In this document: piece by piece, positions 1 to 6,566 of the stretch | Layout: each line of letters begins with the position of its first letter | Position numbering within the stretch: the stretch's first letter is position 1 | DNA from: CAYZJD01 sp964478455 | GTDB taxonomy: Bacteria > Acidobacteriota > Terriglobia > Bryobacterales > Bryobacteraceae | Direction: 5' to 3' | Assembly (NCBI GenBank): GCA_964478455.1 | Contig: CAYZJD010000110.1 | Span: 1 to 12,243 of the forward strand | DNA length: 12,243 bases | Made by a program: the position numbers and the translations under genes | Notes under the pieces: model-generated | What the model was told of the DNA's origin: nothing | Seen by the model: the letters and a program-made list of their open reading frames with translations, nothing else | The model's database searches: none

Positions 1-159
1 AATCGCGCCGCCCTCGCCGCCCTCATCGCCATCTACCGGCGCCTGCTCGAACGCATCGAACGATCGAACTTCGATGTGCTCGCCCGCCGCATCCGCGTGC
101 CCGCCTGGGAGAAGCTCTGGCTGATGGGGACAGCCCGCATGTTTCTCCGCTTGCGCTGA
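1..159 (+). CDS. C-terminal fragment of a squalene/phytoene synthase family protein (HpnD-like)
   Basis: The first 52 codons are open in frame 1 and end in TGA at 157-159; the start lies outside the window. The peptide contains ALIAIYRRLLERIERSNFDV followed by LARRIRVPAWEKLW. This resembles the last helices of HpnD-type presqualene diphosphate synthases and phytoene synthases: an YRxLLxRIE helix, then a short arginine-rich linker and a K(L/I)W segment. Those enzymes condense two farnesyl (or geranylgeranyl) diphosphates in hopanoid or carotenoid synthesis, and their catalytic DxxxD motifs would lie in the missing part. The last residues, roughly GTARMFLRLR, are encoded by DNA that matches a repeat copy at 4227-4241, so the native C-terminus may have been altered. 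The family call is moderately firm. HpnD versus HpnC or CrtB cannot be settled from this fragment. Confidence 0.65.
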   Translation, partial: NRAALAALIAIYRRLLERIERSNFDVLARRIRVPAWEKLWLMGTARMFLRLR

Positions 160-180
160 AACGAAGCGAACCCGGCTGTC
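126..180. repeat. Degenerate copy of a REP-like element overlapping the 3' end of the hpnD-like gene
   Basis: Bases 126-140 (GGGGACAGCCCGCAT) are identical to 4227-4241, and both copies are followed by a TTTC-rich stretch ending in CCGC. GACAGCC at 129-135 is the inverse complement of GGCTGTC at 174-180, giving a loose 7-bp inverted repeat with a 38-base spacer. The other copy has the same GGACAGC...GCTGTCC design. Short GC-rich hairpins of this kind are typical of REP elements moved by REP-associated tyrosine transposases. No transposase is visible here. The element overlaps the stop codon of the upstream gene. Confidence 0.45.
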
Positions 181-205
181 ACAATACACATAGAGGCAAC
201 GCGCC

Positions 206-328
206 ATGCCTGTCCTTGGTCTGCTTCTTCTTCCGCCCTTGCGGTTCCGCCGGCAGCCACTGCCGCTTCTTATCCTTGTGAGCCGAGCCCGGAAATTCGG
301 CAGGCGCTCGATAGCTTGCCCGACTTGA
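206..328 (+). other. Out-of-frame signal-peptide start of the TlpA-like gene (apparent -1 frame break)
   Basis: An ATG at 206 is preceded by AGAGG (192-196), a plausible ribosome binding site, and begins MPVLGLLLLPPL, a hydrophobic secretion-signal-like stretch. That frame then runs into RFRRQPLP and stops at TGA 326-328 after 40 residues. The frame of the downstream gene is already open from 160. From about 239 it reads LAVPPAATAASYP, exactly the alanine-rich continuation expected for a signal peptide, and flows into EIRQALDSLPDLNDF. Adding one base within the CCGCCC at about 234-239 would join the two into MPVLGLLLLPPLAVPP and so on. The break could be a real mutation or an assembly or sequencing error. 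The short leader has no lysine or arginine near its start, a mild weakness of this reading. Confidence 0.6.
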
Positions 329-2313
329 ACGACTTCCGGGTCCCTTACGAGACTCGCATGGCGCCCCTTCGAGCGCTGCTCGAAAAGCACCCGCGCGACA
401 TTTTCGTCCATCGGGGGCACCAGGACGCCTTTCGCCGGTCGCTCCACATGGCGAGGGAGTTCGACCGCACCTTCGCCCTCTACCGATCCAAGCCGGACGA
501 TCCCCTGTACCGCTTCCTCGAAGCCCGGCTGACCGGTTCGTTCCACGCGAACAAGGCTGAGGAGATGCTGGAGCAATTGATCAAGCAGCATCCCGATTTC
601 CCGTGGCCCCACCTGGCCATCGTCGAGCTTTCGGAGCATCCGGGGTGGCGGGACGCGGCGAAGGCCGAGGAGCACCTTGGGGCATTCCTTCAGGCGTGTC
701 CCGAGAACATGGAGGGACTCGTGCTCCTCCACACCGTTCAGAACCTGGAGATGATCCGCCAAGGCGCGGCCAGACTGCGCTCACTGCTCGGGACGCGCCG
801 GGACACGTCCTTGCTGCTCGCCTGGCGCATGCTCTGGGATCTCGAATTCCGGGTCACACCAAAAGATCGGCAGGAGGCGCAGCGGCAGCGCGTTCTCCGC
901 GACGTCGAACATCTCAAGAAGATGCCGGCGGTTCCAAAGTCGGAGTGGCAAATAGTCTTCCAGTACGCCCGGCAACTTACCCTCGACGACAGTATCACCA
1001 GGTGGAAGGAGGAAACCATCGAGAAGCGGTTACCTGGTTCCGACCTTGCGCTGGCGCTTGAGCAGGAGCGCTGGTCCGGGCAAAGTCCGGAGCCCGGCGG
1101 CGAGGCCAAGCTTGAGGAATGGCAGGCGTGGCATTCGCGAAGGAGGGCGGCACAGGCTGAGTGGCGGAAGCGCTGGCCCGGCAATATCGGCTTGCTGGAG
1201 GAGCGCTTGACGGAGATTCAATCCGACGAGCAGGGATCGATTCCGCTCGAAGAAAAGCTGGCGGTCGCCGACGCTTATGCGGCGCTACTGAGAAACTCCC
1301 CGGACTACAGCATGTCCATACCCCCCTTTCCAATGCTGCTGGCCGAACTCTATCTGAAGTGGAATGCGCGGCTGGATCAGGTGCCGGGGCTTGTTCAGCA
1401 AGGTCTGCGGGAGTCGGAAGAGATGGAGAAGTACCGGCCGGACCCCAGCATGTTTCCCGAAGAGATTCGCACGCAGATGAGTGACAACCGCGCCACAACG
1501 CGCCAGTGCGCCAACATGTTGCTGGCGGATTTCTACCTGGCCATGACGCAGCCGGAGCCCGCCGGCGACGCGATCCGCCAGGGTCTCGCCGAAGTCGAAG
1601 CAGCGCCGCCCGCCATCCGCCGGCGCGAGTATGGCTTTGGGCAGCGTGAGTGGCTGATGCGGCGCGCCCGGCTGGCCGAACTGGAAGGCGATGCGCCCAA
1701 TGCGCTCGCTTTCTACCAGCAGTATCTCCGCCCGTTCCCGAAAGACGCTCTTGAGAGCAAGGCTCGCCTGTCGGACGAGGTCGAGGCGATCAAGAAGTAC
1801 TATCTGGCGCACGGCGGCAAAGAAGAGAGATGGCTCGAGTGGGCTACCGGGGGCAGCGCGGAGGACCCGGTGAGGATGGAGTCGCCGTCACCCGAGTTCA
1901 ACAAGACGCTGCCCGACTTCGAAGCCAGGGACCTCGCGGGCCGAACCTGGACGCTGGCGGGCCTCAAGGGCAAAGCCACCTTTGTTGGCTTGTGGGCGAC
2001 CTGGTGCGGCCCCTGCCGCGACGAGCTTGAGGAATTGCAGGCGCTTTACGAAAAGATCAAGGGCCGCGAGGACCTGCAATTGTTCACCATCAGCATCGAC
2101 GAGAACCCCTATCTTGCCGAGACATACATGAAAGAAAACGGGTATACGTTCCCGGTGATCGTCTCCCAGGACCTTGGGTGGAGGGTGTTCCCCGCGCTCG
2201 GACTGCCTTCGGCGTATCTTGTGGATCCGCAGGGGCGGCGGTCTTCGCGCTTCCACTTCCGCGGTGTCGACGGCACGCTCAAGGAACTGGAGAAAGTGGC
2301 GGGTACACGGTAG
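316..2313 (+). CDS. TPR-like protein with C-terminal TlpA/thioredoxin domain
   Basis: The open frame gives 665 residues from a TTG at 316, the only in-frame start candidate upstream of the ATG at 358; neither has a good ribosome binding site. The true start is probably the ATG at 206 in another frame (see the frame-break entry). Residues about 1-530 are charged, mainly helical and rich in paired-helix text such as AEEMLEQLIKQHPDFPWPHL, consistent with TPR-like repeats. Residues about 533-665 form a TlpA/ResA-type thioredoxin domain: a PDFEARDLAG strand, WATWCGPC with the redox pair C564/C567, FTISIDE, and the cis-proline in GLPSAYLVDP (P631). Such domains reduce or exchange disulfides in exported proteins and normally act outside the cytoplasm, which is why the displaced signal peptide matters. 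The substrate is unknown; the TPR part may bind a partner. The gene ends 28 bases before vapB. Confidence 0.88.
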   Translation: MPDLNDFRVPYETRMAPLRALLEKHPRDIFVHRGHQDAFRRSLHMAREFDRTFALYRSKPDDPLYRFLEARLTGSFHANKAEEMLEQLIKQHPDFPWPHLAIVELSEHPGWRDAAKAEEHLGAFLQACPENMEGLVLLHTVQNLEMIRQGAARLRSLLGTRRDTSLLLAWRMLWDLEFRVTPKDRQEAQRQRVLRDVEHLKKMPAVPKSEWQIVFQYARQLTLDDSITRWKEETIEKRLPGSDLALALEQERWSGQSPEPGGEAKLEEWQAWHSRRRAAQAEWRKRWPGNIGLLEERLTEIQSDEQGSIPLEEKLAVADAYAALLRNSPDYSMSIPPFPMLLAELYLKWNARLDQVPGLVQQGLRESEEMEKYRPDPSMFPEEIRTQMSDNRATTRQCANMLLADFYLAMTQPEPAGDAIRQGLAEVEAAPPAIRRREYGFGQREWLMRRARLAELEGDAPNALAFYQQYLRPFPKDALESKARLSDEVEAIKKYYLAHGGKEERWLEWATGGSAEDPVRMESPSPEFNKTLPDFEARDLAGRTWTLAGLKGKATFVGLWATWCGPCRDELEELQALYEKIKGREDLQLFTISIDENPYLAETYMKENGYTFPVIVSQDLGWRVFPALGLPSAYLVDPQGRRSSRFHFRGVDGTLKELEKVAGTR

Positions 2314-2327
2314 CGCCCCGCGTTCAT

Positions 2328-2341
2328 GGTACACTGTACAC
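2328..2341 (+). promoter_or_regulatory. vapBC -10 element and overlapping palindromic operator candidate
   Basis: GTACA-C-TGTAC at 2329-2339 is a perfect odd palindrome directly before the vapB ATG at 2342. Inside it, TACACT at 2330-2335 matches the sigma-70 -10 consensus at four of six positions (T1, A2, A4, T6). The predicted first transcribed base falls on the A of the ATG, so the transcript would be leaderless, consistent with the lack of any Shine-Dalgarno sequence. VapB proteins commonly repress their own operon by binding palindromes at the promoter. A second GGTACAC lies at 2302-2308, 26 bases upstream of the one at 2328-2334. No clear -35 box is seen. Confidence 0.5.
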
Positions 2342-2584
2342 ATGAAACGCACAAATCTTGTGCTTAAGGCGGAATCACTCGAACAAGCCCGGCAGGTCCT
2401 CGGAGCCAAGACGTATTCTGCGACGGTGAACCAAGCCCTGGAGGAGGTGGTCCGCATTCGCAAGATCCAGAGTCTCCCCAGCTTCTTCGGCCGGGCGTTA
2501 TGGGAGGGGAACCTGGAGATCATGCGTGAAGACCGGCCGCAGAGAAGCCGAAGGAGTAAAGCTACGCGGAAGGTCAGAGGATGA
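2342..2584 (+). CDS. vapB: VapB-family antitoxin
   Basis: This 80-residue protein opens MKRTNLVLKAESLEQARQVL, followed by GAKTYSATVNQALEEVVR. This is the ribbon-helix-helix-like pattern of short VapB antitoxins (a beta strand, then two helices with the GAKT...VNQALEE signature). The basic, arginine-rich C-terminal tail (after about residue 60) is the part expected to wrap around and block the toxin. The ATG at 2342 is chosen because it starts the conserved strand and sits directly on the palindrome and -10 element; no other in-frame start fits. The stop overlaps the vapC start as ATGA (2581-2584), a classic arrangement for translational coupling. It neutralises VapC and probably represses its own promoter. 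The family call is secure; its regulatory behaviour is inferred. Confidence 0.88.
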   Translation: MKRTNLVLKAESLEQARQVLGAKTYSATVNQALEEVVRIRKIQSLPSFFGRALWEGNLEIMREDRPQRSRRSKATRKVRG

Positions 2585-2985
2585 TCCTCGTCGACACCTC
2601 GATCTGGATCGAGCTGCTAAATGGGCGCCTCGGGTTCACGCCATCGCCGGACGATGTGCTCGGCTTCGTCACCTGCTCCCCGGTTGTCCAGGAGGTGTTG
2701 CAGGGTCTACGCGAGAGCCGGGATGCGGCCGCTTTCCGCGAAGCTTTTCTTGCCGTTCCCGTGCTCAGCGATCCGCTTCCTCTGCGGACTTTTCTGGAGG
2801 CCGCGGAGATTTACCGCCAGGGGCGTCGTCGGGGTTGCACAATCCGGTCCTCCACCGACTGCTTGATCGCCGCGATTGCCATCGAGAATAACGTTCCCGT
2901 GTGGCACAAAGACAGGGACTTTGCGCTCATCCGAGACTTCACCCCTCTGCGAACAATTGACTTGTTACCACGATCTCCGGCCTGA
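2581..2985 (+). CDS. vapC: VapC-family PIN-domain ribonuclease toxin
   Basis: This 134-residue protein spans one PIN domain. It starts MILVDTSIWIELL, where D5 is the first metal-binding acidic residue. It continues with E38 in VVQEVLQGL, D93 in SSTDCLIAAIA, and D111/D113 in HKDRDFALI. These match the conserved acidic quartet that binds Mg2+ or Mn2+ in VapC toxins, so the nuclease looks intact. VapC enzymes cut specific RNAs, often tRNAs or rRNA, and stop growth when the antitoxin is lost; the RNA target cannot be read from sequence. Translation is likely coupled to vapB through the 4-base overlap. The gene converges on the Gfo/Idh/MocA gene with only 15 bases between the stop codons and no clear terminator. 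Confidence 0.93.
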   Translation: MILVDTSIWIELLNGRLGFTPSPDDVLGFVTCSPVVQEVLQGLRESRDAAAFREAFLAVPVLSDPLPLRTFLEAAEIYRQGRRRGCTIRSSTDCLIAAIAIENNVPVWHKDRDFALIRDFTPLRTIDLLPRSPA

Positions 2986-3000
2986 CGGACGGTCAAGCCC

Positions 3001-4206
3001 TCACCACCTCAGCTTCAGGCTGACCTCCCACTTTTCGTCGGACTTCATCATCTCGTCCCAGGTCACGATGCGCTGTTGGTAAGCGGCCATGCGGCCGAGG
3101 ACGCCGGTCAGGTTGCTCTCGACCGCCGTCTCGGCGTTGTTGATCGGCTTGCCGTCGCGGATGCTCGCGATGAATGCCTTGACGTTGTCGATCGCGCCGC
3201 CGCGGAAGGTGTCGTCCTTCTCCGCGCCGATCCAGGCATTCCGTCCCGTGATCCGCACCAGCCCGCCGTAGTGGGTGTCCGCACAGCCCGAGACCCCGAA
3301 GCAGCGCACGCAGAGGTCGGCGTAGCTGTTCGTGATCTGGTTCGAGCTGAACGACACGTGAACGTCGTTCGGATACCAGTAAGTGACTACAAAGTGGTCC
3401 CAGGCGTCGCCGGTATCGTAGTTAGTGCCGGTCCAGTCGGTGCGCCCCCCGGTGCCCACGGCCTTGACCGGGTGGCTCTGGAGAAACCAGTTGGCCACGT
3501 CGATCACGTGGATGTTCTGCTCGACGATGATGTCCCCGCTCAGCGTGCGGTCTAGGAACCAGTTCACGATCCGCGCGTGTTCCGGATCCATGCCCGGCTT
3601 CGACTTGTCCGCCGACGGCCGGCCGGCGTAGTACAGCACCTGCGCGAAGTTCACCGTGCCTAGGTCGCCGCGATGCACGCGTGCGGCCGCCTCCTGGTAG
3701 ACCGGGCGCGCCCGCGTTTGGAAGTCCACCCAGTAGCTGAGGTTCCTGGCCGCCGCCTGCTTTCCCGCTTCCAGAACCTTGCGGCATCCGGGAACGTCCA
3801 CCGCTACCGGCTTGGCCATGAAGACGTGCTTGCCGGCGTCGACCGCTGCTTCCGCCTGCTCCGGGTGGAAGATCGTCGGCGTTTCGATGACCACCGCGTC
3901 GAGCTTCGAGCTGGCCAGCTCCTTGTAAGCGTCGGGACCATGATAGGCGCGGCCGGACTCGACGTTGAGCTTCACTCGCGTCGATTCCAGCTTCTCCTGG
4001 ATCACGTCGGCCAGTGCCACCACACGTGCGCCCGCGAACTCGGGAAAGAAGGGCCCGATCCAGTTCCCTCGCCCGCCGCAGCCGACGATGCCGAGCTCCA
4101 CGGTCGAGTTCGCCTGGCTGCCAAACACGGTTTCCGGTTTGAGGACGAGCACGCCTGCGGCAGCCTTCAAGAAGCCGCGCCGTTCTGTCTTCTGTTCGAT
4201 CTGCAT
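3001..4206 (-). CDS. Tat-exported Gfo/Idh/MocA family oxidoreductase
   Basis: This 401-residue protein begins with a twin-arginine signal (ERRGFLK at residues 8-14, then an AAAGVLVL hydrophobic stretch), implying folded export with bound cofactor. The Rossmann NAD(P) motif follows at VELGIVGCGGRG (G42, G44, G47). The family's second signature, normally EKP, reads MAKPVAVDVPG here, with K132 kept and the glutamate replaced by alanine. The central to C-terminal part has the typical sheet-domain text (VVEQNIHVIDVANWFL, then DWTGTNYDTGDAWDHF). Family members oxidise or reduce sugars, inositols and related compounds, and some Tat-type members act as NAD-retaining glycosidases. The substrate here is unknown. 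It lies 73 bases downstream of the PQQ dehydrogenase on the same strand, separated by a hairpin and a gap, and may have its own promoter. Confidence 0.92.
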   Translation of the reverse strand: MQIEQKTERRGFLKAAAGVLVLKPETVFGSQANSTVELGIVGCGGRGNWIGPFFPEFAGARVVALADVIQEKLESTRVKLNVESGRAYHGPDAYKELASSKLDAVVIETPTIFHPEQAEAAVDAGKHVFMAKPVAVDVPGCRKVLEAGKQAAARNLSYWVDFQTRARPVYQEAAARVHRGDLGTVNFAQVLYYAGRPSADKSKPGMDPEHARIVNWFLDRTLSGDIIVEQNIHVIDVANWFLQSHPVKAVGTGGRTDWTGTNYDTGDAWDHFVVTYWYPNDVHVSFSSNQITNSYADLCVRCFGVSGCADTHYGGLVRITGRNAWIGAEKDDTFRGGAIDNVKAFIASIRDGKPINNAETAVESNLTGVLGRMAAYQQRIVTWDEMMKSDEKWEVSLKLRW

Positions 4207-4213
4207 GCCTGGG

Positions 4214-4222
4214 AATATATCA
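4214..4222 (-). promoter_or_regulatory. Candidate extended -10 for the Gfo/Idh/MocA gene
   Basis: Read on the minus strand this is TGATATATT, matching the extended -10 pattern TGnTATAAT at all but one position. The predicted transcription start is at about 4207, one base before the ATG at 4204-4206, giving an almost leaderless transcript. A -35 box, if present, would fall in the repeat and N gap, so it cannot be assessed. Confidence 0.4.
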
Positions 4223-4226
4223 AACC

Positions 4227-4265
4227 GGGGACAGCCCGCATNNNNNNNNNNTTTCCGCGCTGTCC
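4227..4265. repeat. REP-like inverted repeat interrupted by the assembly gap
   Basis: GGACAGC at 4229-4235 pairs perfectly with GCTGTCC at 4259-4265. The first 15 bases (4227-4241) are identical to 126-140. The element sits between two co-directional genes, where a stem-loop could act as a transcription attenuator or mRNA stabiliser. A multi-copy hairpin is a common reason for a short scaffold gap, which fits the N run inside it. The true spacer length is unknown. Confidence 0.5.
4242..4251. other. Assembly gap (10 N)
   Basis: Ten unresolved bases lie inside the inverted repeat. A fixed-size placeholder of this kind means the real length may be longer or shorter. Any reading frame crossing it is meaningless, and the spacing between the PQQ dehydrogenase and Gfo/Idh/MocA genes is therefore uncertain. 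Confidence 0.99.
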
Positions 4266-4279
4266 GGCCCGAAGCCCGC

Positions 4280-6418
4280 TTACTCCTCCGCCAGCGCGAA
4301 CGCCACGTACGTCCCGCCCGAGGGGTTGCCCCACTTGCCCCCGCCGGCAGCGATCACCACGTATTGCCGGCCCTTGACTTCGTAGACCGCCGGCGTGGCG
4401 TTGCCCGCCGCCGGCAGCGTCGTCTCCCACAGAAGCTCGCCTGTCCGCTTGTCGAAGACGCGGAACTTCCGGTCGTGGTTGGTCGCCCCGATGAACAGCA
4501 GCCCGCCCGCCGTCACCACCGGCCCTCCGTAGTTCTCGCTGCCGGTGTTCTTCATCCCCCTGGCCGCCAGCTCCGGAATCTCGCCGAACGGGATCTTCCA
4601 GACGATCTCCGCCGTATCCAGGTTGATCGCGTTCAATGTTCCCCAAGGCGGCTCGACGGCGGGGCAGCCGTCGGGATCGAGGAACCTGTTATACCCGTCG
4701 ATGGTGTACTTCAGCGGCGGCCCTCCGTAGGCCGCGCCGGCCGCCGTCACGTCCTCGTCCTTCCCCGTCATGAGGAACCGCGTGATCGCCTCCACCGCGG
4801 GTTCGCCGATTTGCCCGAACGCCGGCATGCGCCCGCCGCCCTTGCGGATGAACGTAGCCACCTGCTGGTGCGTGCGCCGGGCGCCGATGCCCGCCAGGGC
4901 GGGGAATTCCGGCGGGCTGCCGCGCAGGTCGTCGCGGTGGCAGCTCGCGCAATTCGCCAGGTAGACCTGCCGCGCGCTGGTCCTTCCTTCCGCCTGCTTT
5001 CGCGGAATCAGGCGCAGCACCCACGCCATTTCGTTCGAATTCACGTACAGCAGGCCCGTCTCCGGATCGAAGGCCGCGCCGCCCCACTCTCCGCCGCCAT
5101 CGAACCCCGGGAAGATGATGGTGCCCTCGAAGCTCGGCGGCGTGAACGGGCCGTCATTGCGAAGACGCCGGAGCCTTTCGAGGACCGTCTGGTGCGCCTC
5201 GGGCGTGCGCTTGGTGACCATCGCCTCCGTGAAGACCTGCCGCGCGAACGGCGGAGGGAGCAGCGGGAACGGCTGCGTCTTCGCCAGAACCTCGCCCTCG
5301 GCATCCGATGCCGGGACGGGCCGGTATTCGATCGGATACAGCGGCGTCCCGTTCTCGCGGTCGAAAACAAAAACGTGGCCGGACTTCGTGATTTGCGCCA
5401 CCGCGTCCACAAAGCGGCCGTCGCGCCGGATGCTCACCAGGCTCGGCGGGGCGGGGAAGTCGCGGTCCCATACGTCGTGCTTGACCGCCTGGAAATGCCA
5501 GACCCGCTCGCCGGTGTCCGCCCGGAGGCACAGCAGCGTGTTGGCGAACAGGTTGTCGCCAACGCGGTTGGATCCATAGAAGTCGAAGGCCGCCGACCCG
5601 GTCGGCACATAGACCAGGCCGCGCTTCTCGTCGAGGCTCATGCCGGTCCAGTTGTTCGCCGCGCCAAGGTACGTCCAGCCGTCCTCCGGCCACGTGTCGT
5701 AGCCGAACTCGCCGGGGCGCGGGATCGTGTGAAACTCCCACCGCAGCTTTCCCGTCCGCACGTCGTAAGCGCGCACGTCGCCAGGCGCCGCGGGCAGATC
5801 CTCGCCGGACATGTTGCTCATGATCAAGAGGTCCCTGTAAACGATCCCCGGGGTGTTCACAGTGACGTTCAGGCCCTCGGGATCCCGCCCGAAACCCTGC
5901 CGCAGGTCCACGCGCCCCTTGTCGCCGAAGCTCGGCACCGGCTTGCCTGTGCGCGCGTCGAGCGCGTACAGCCAGTGCCTCGCAGCGAAAAAGATCCGCC
6001 GGTCATTGCCTTCGCCCCAGTAGGTCACTCCGCGATTGCGCAGCTTGCCCGTCACCTGCTCGCCTGCGAGCGGATTGAAGCTCCAGATCAGCTTGCCGGT
6101 GGCCGCGTCGAGGGCAAAGACCCGCAGCCTCGGGCTTGTTGCGTACAACACGCCGTCAACCACGATCGGATTGCACTGCATCTCCGAGTCCTTGTAAGCG
6201 TCGCCGGTGTCATAGGTCCAGGCGACGCGGAGCTTGCGGACGTTGGAGCGGTTGATCTGGTCGAGCCGCGAATAGCGGATGCTGTCCGGCCCGCCGCCGT
6301 ACACCCTCCAATCGCGGTAGCCGGACGTGGGGATCGCGCGTTCCTGCGCCGCGGCAGGCACGAGTACGGTGAGCACAAGGCCCAATGTGCAAGTCATTCT
6401 CAAGGGATTCAGTTGCAT
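4280..6418 (-). CDS. Secreted PQQ-dependent dehydrogenase with internal cytochrome c domain
   Basis: From the ATG at 6416-6418 the protein has 712 residues. It starts with a Sec signal peptide (TCTLGLVLTVLVPAAAQ, cleavage likely after A24), which is why this start is preferred over an upstream in-frame ATG at 6497-6499. Residues about 30-460 carry quinoprotein propeller blades, with W-motif text such as TGKLIWSF, TGKLRWEF and TGERVWHF and the family block HDVWDRDFPAPP (from H314). A class I cytochrome c domain follows, with heme motif CASCH (C490, C493, H494) and a likely axial methionine in GGRMPAFG. The propeller then resumes (NTGSENYGGPVVTAGG, AAGGGKWGNPSGGTYV). Such enzymes oxidise alcohols or sugars in the periplasm and pass electrons through PQQ and heme to the respiratory chain. 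The exact substrate is unknown. No PQQ synthesis genes are in the window. Confidence 0.93.
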   Translation of the reverse strand: MQLNPLRMTCTLGLVLTVLVPAAAQERAIPTSGYRDWRVYGGGPDSIRYSRLDQINRSNVRKLRVAWTYDTGDAYKDSEMQCNPIVVDGVLYATSPRLRVFALDAATGKLIWSFNPLAGEQVTGKLRNRGVTYWGEGNDRRIFFAARHWLYALDARTGKPVPSFGDKGRVDLRQGFGRDPEGLNVTVNTPGIVYRDLLIMSNMSGEDLPAAPGDVRAYDVRTGKLRWEFHTIPRPGEFGYDTWPEDGWTYLGAANNWTGMSLDEKRGLVYVPTGSAAFDFYGSNRVGDNLFANTLLCLRADTGERVWHFQAVKHDVWDRDFPAPPSLVSIRRDGRFVDAVAQITKSGHVFVFDRENGTPLYPIEYRPVPASDAEGEVLAKTQPFPLLPPPFARQVFTEAMVTKRTPEAHQTVLERLRRLRNDGPFTPPSFEGTIIFPGFDGGGEWGGAAFDPETGLLYVNSNEMAWVLRLIPRKQAEGRTSARQVYLANCASCHRDDLRGSPPEFPALAGIGARRTHQQVATFIRKGGGRMPAFGQIGEPAVEAITRFLMTGKDEDVTAAGAAYGGPPLKYTIDGYNRFLDPDGCPAVEPPWGTLNAINLDTAEIVWKIPFGEIPELAARGMKNTGSENYGGPVVTAGGLLFIGATNHDRKFRVFDKRTGELLWETTLPAAGNATPAVYEVKGRQYVVIAAGGGKWGNPSGGTYVAFALAEE

Positions 6419-6442
6419 GGGGAACCAAAGGTGGAAACTCCC

Positions 6443-6448
6443 ACTATA
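6443..6448 (-). promoter_or_regulatory. Weak -10 candidate for the PQQ dehydrogenase gene
   Basis: On the minus strand this reads TATAGT, five of six matches to the -10 consensus. It would give an 18-base leader before the ATG at 6418. No recognisable -35 box and no good Shine-Dalgarno sequence accompany it, so the call rests on the hexamer alone. Confidence 0.25.
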
Positions 6449-6522
6449 CAATTCGGGTGACGCCCAGGCGGTGGAAGCGAACATTTCTGGCGGCCGCATC
6501 GTCTAATCCCGGTGGAGGCTCG

Positions 6523-6547
6523 CCACACTCCGAAAGGCTTGGTGTGG
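6523..6547. promoter_or_regulatory. Inverted repeat upstream of the S9 peptidase gene
   Basis: CCACAC (6523-6528) is the inverse complement of GTGTGG (6542-6547), with a 13-base spacer. It ends eight bases before the GGAGA ribosome binding site (6556-6560) of the peptidase gene, in the 148-base divergent region shared with the PQQ dehydrogenase. It could be an operator or a 5' leader stem. Six-base arms can arise by chance in GC-rich DNA. Confidence 0.25.
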
Positions 6548-6566
6548 GCGCGCCCGGAGAACCCGC

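Noticed and set aside
33..260. Minus-strand 75-codon open frame at the left edge
   Set aside because: It overlaps the hpnD-like coding end and the TlpA leader on the other strand, and its arginine- and serine-rich sequence has no family resemblance.
2983..2995. TGAC...GTCA between vapC and the Gfo/Idh/MocA gene as a bidirectional terminator
   Set aside because: The arms are only four bases long with no T tract, within chance expectation.
4167..4646. Minus-strand open frame running through the N run
   Set aside because: Translation through ten unknown bases is meaningless, and it overlaps two real genes in other frames.
3965..6460. Long plus-strand open frame (831 codons) opposite the PQQ dehydrogenase
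   Set aside because: It crosses the N gap, has arginine-, proline- and histidine-rich low-similarity sequence, and mirrors a clearly real minus-strand gene. It is an artefact of high GC.
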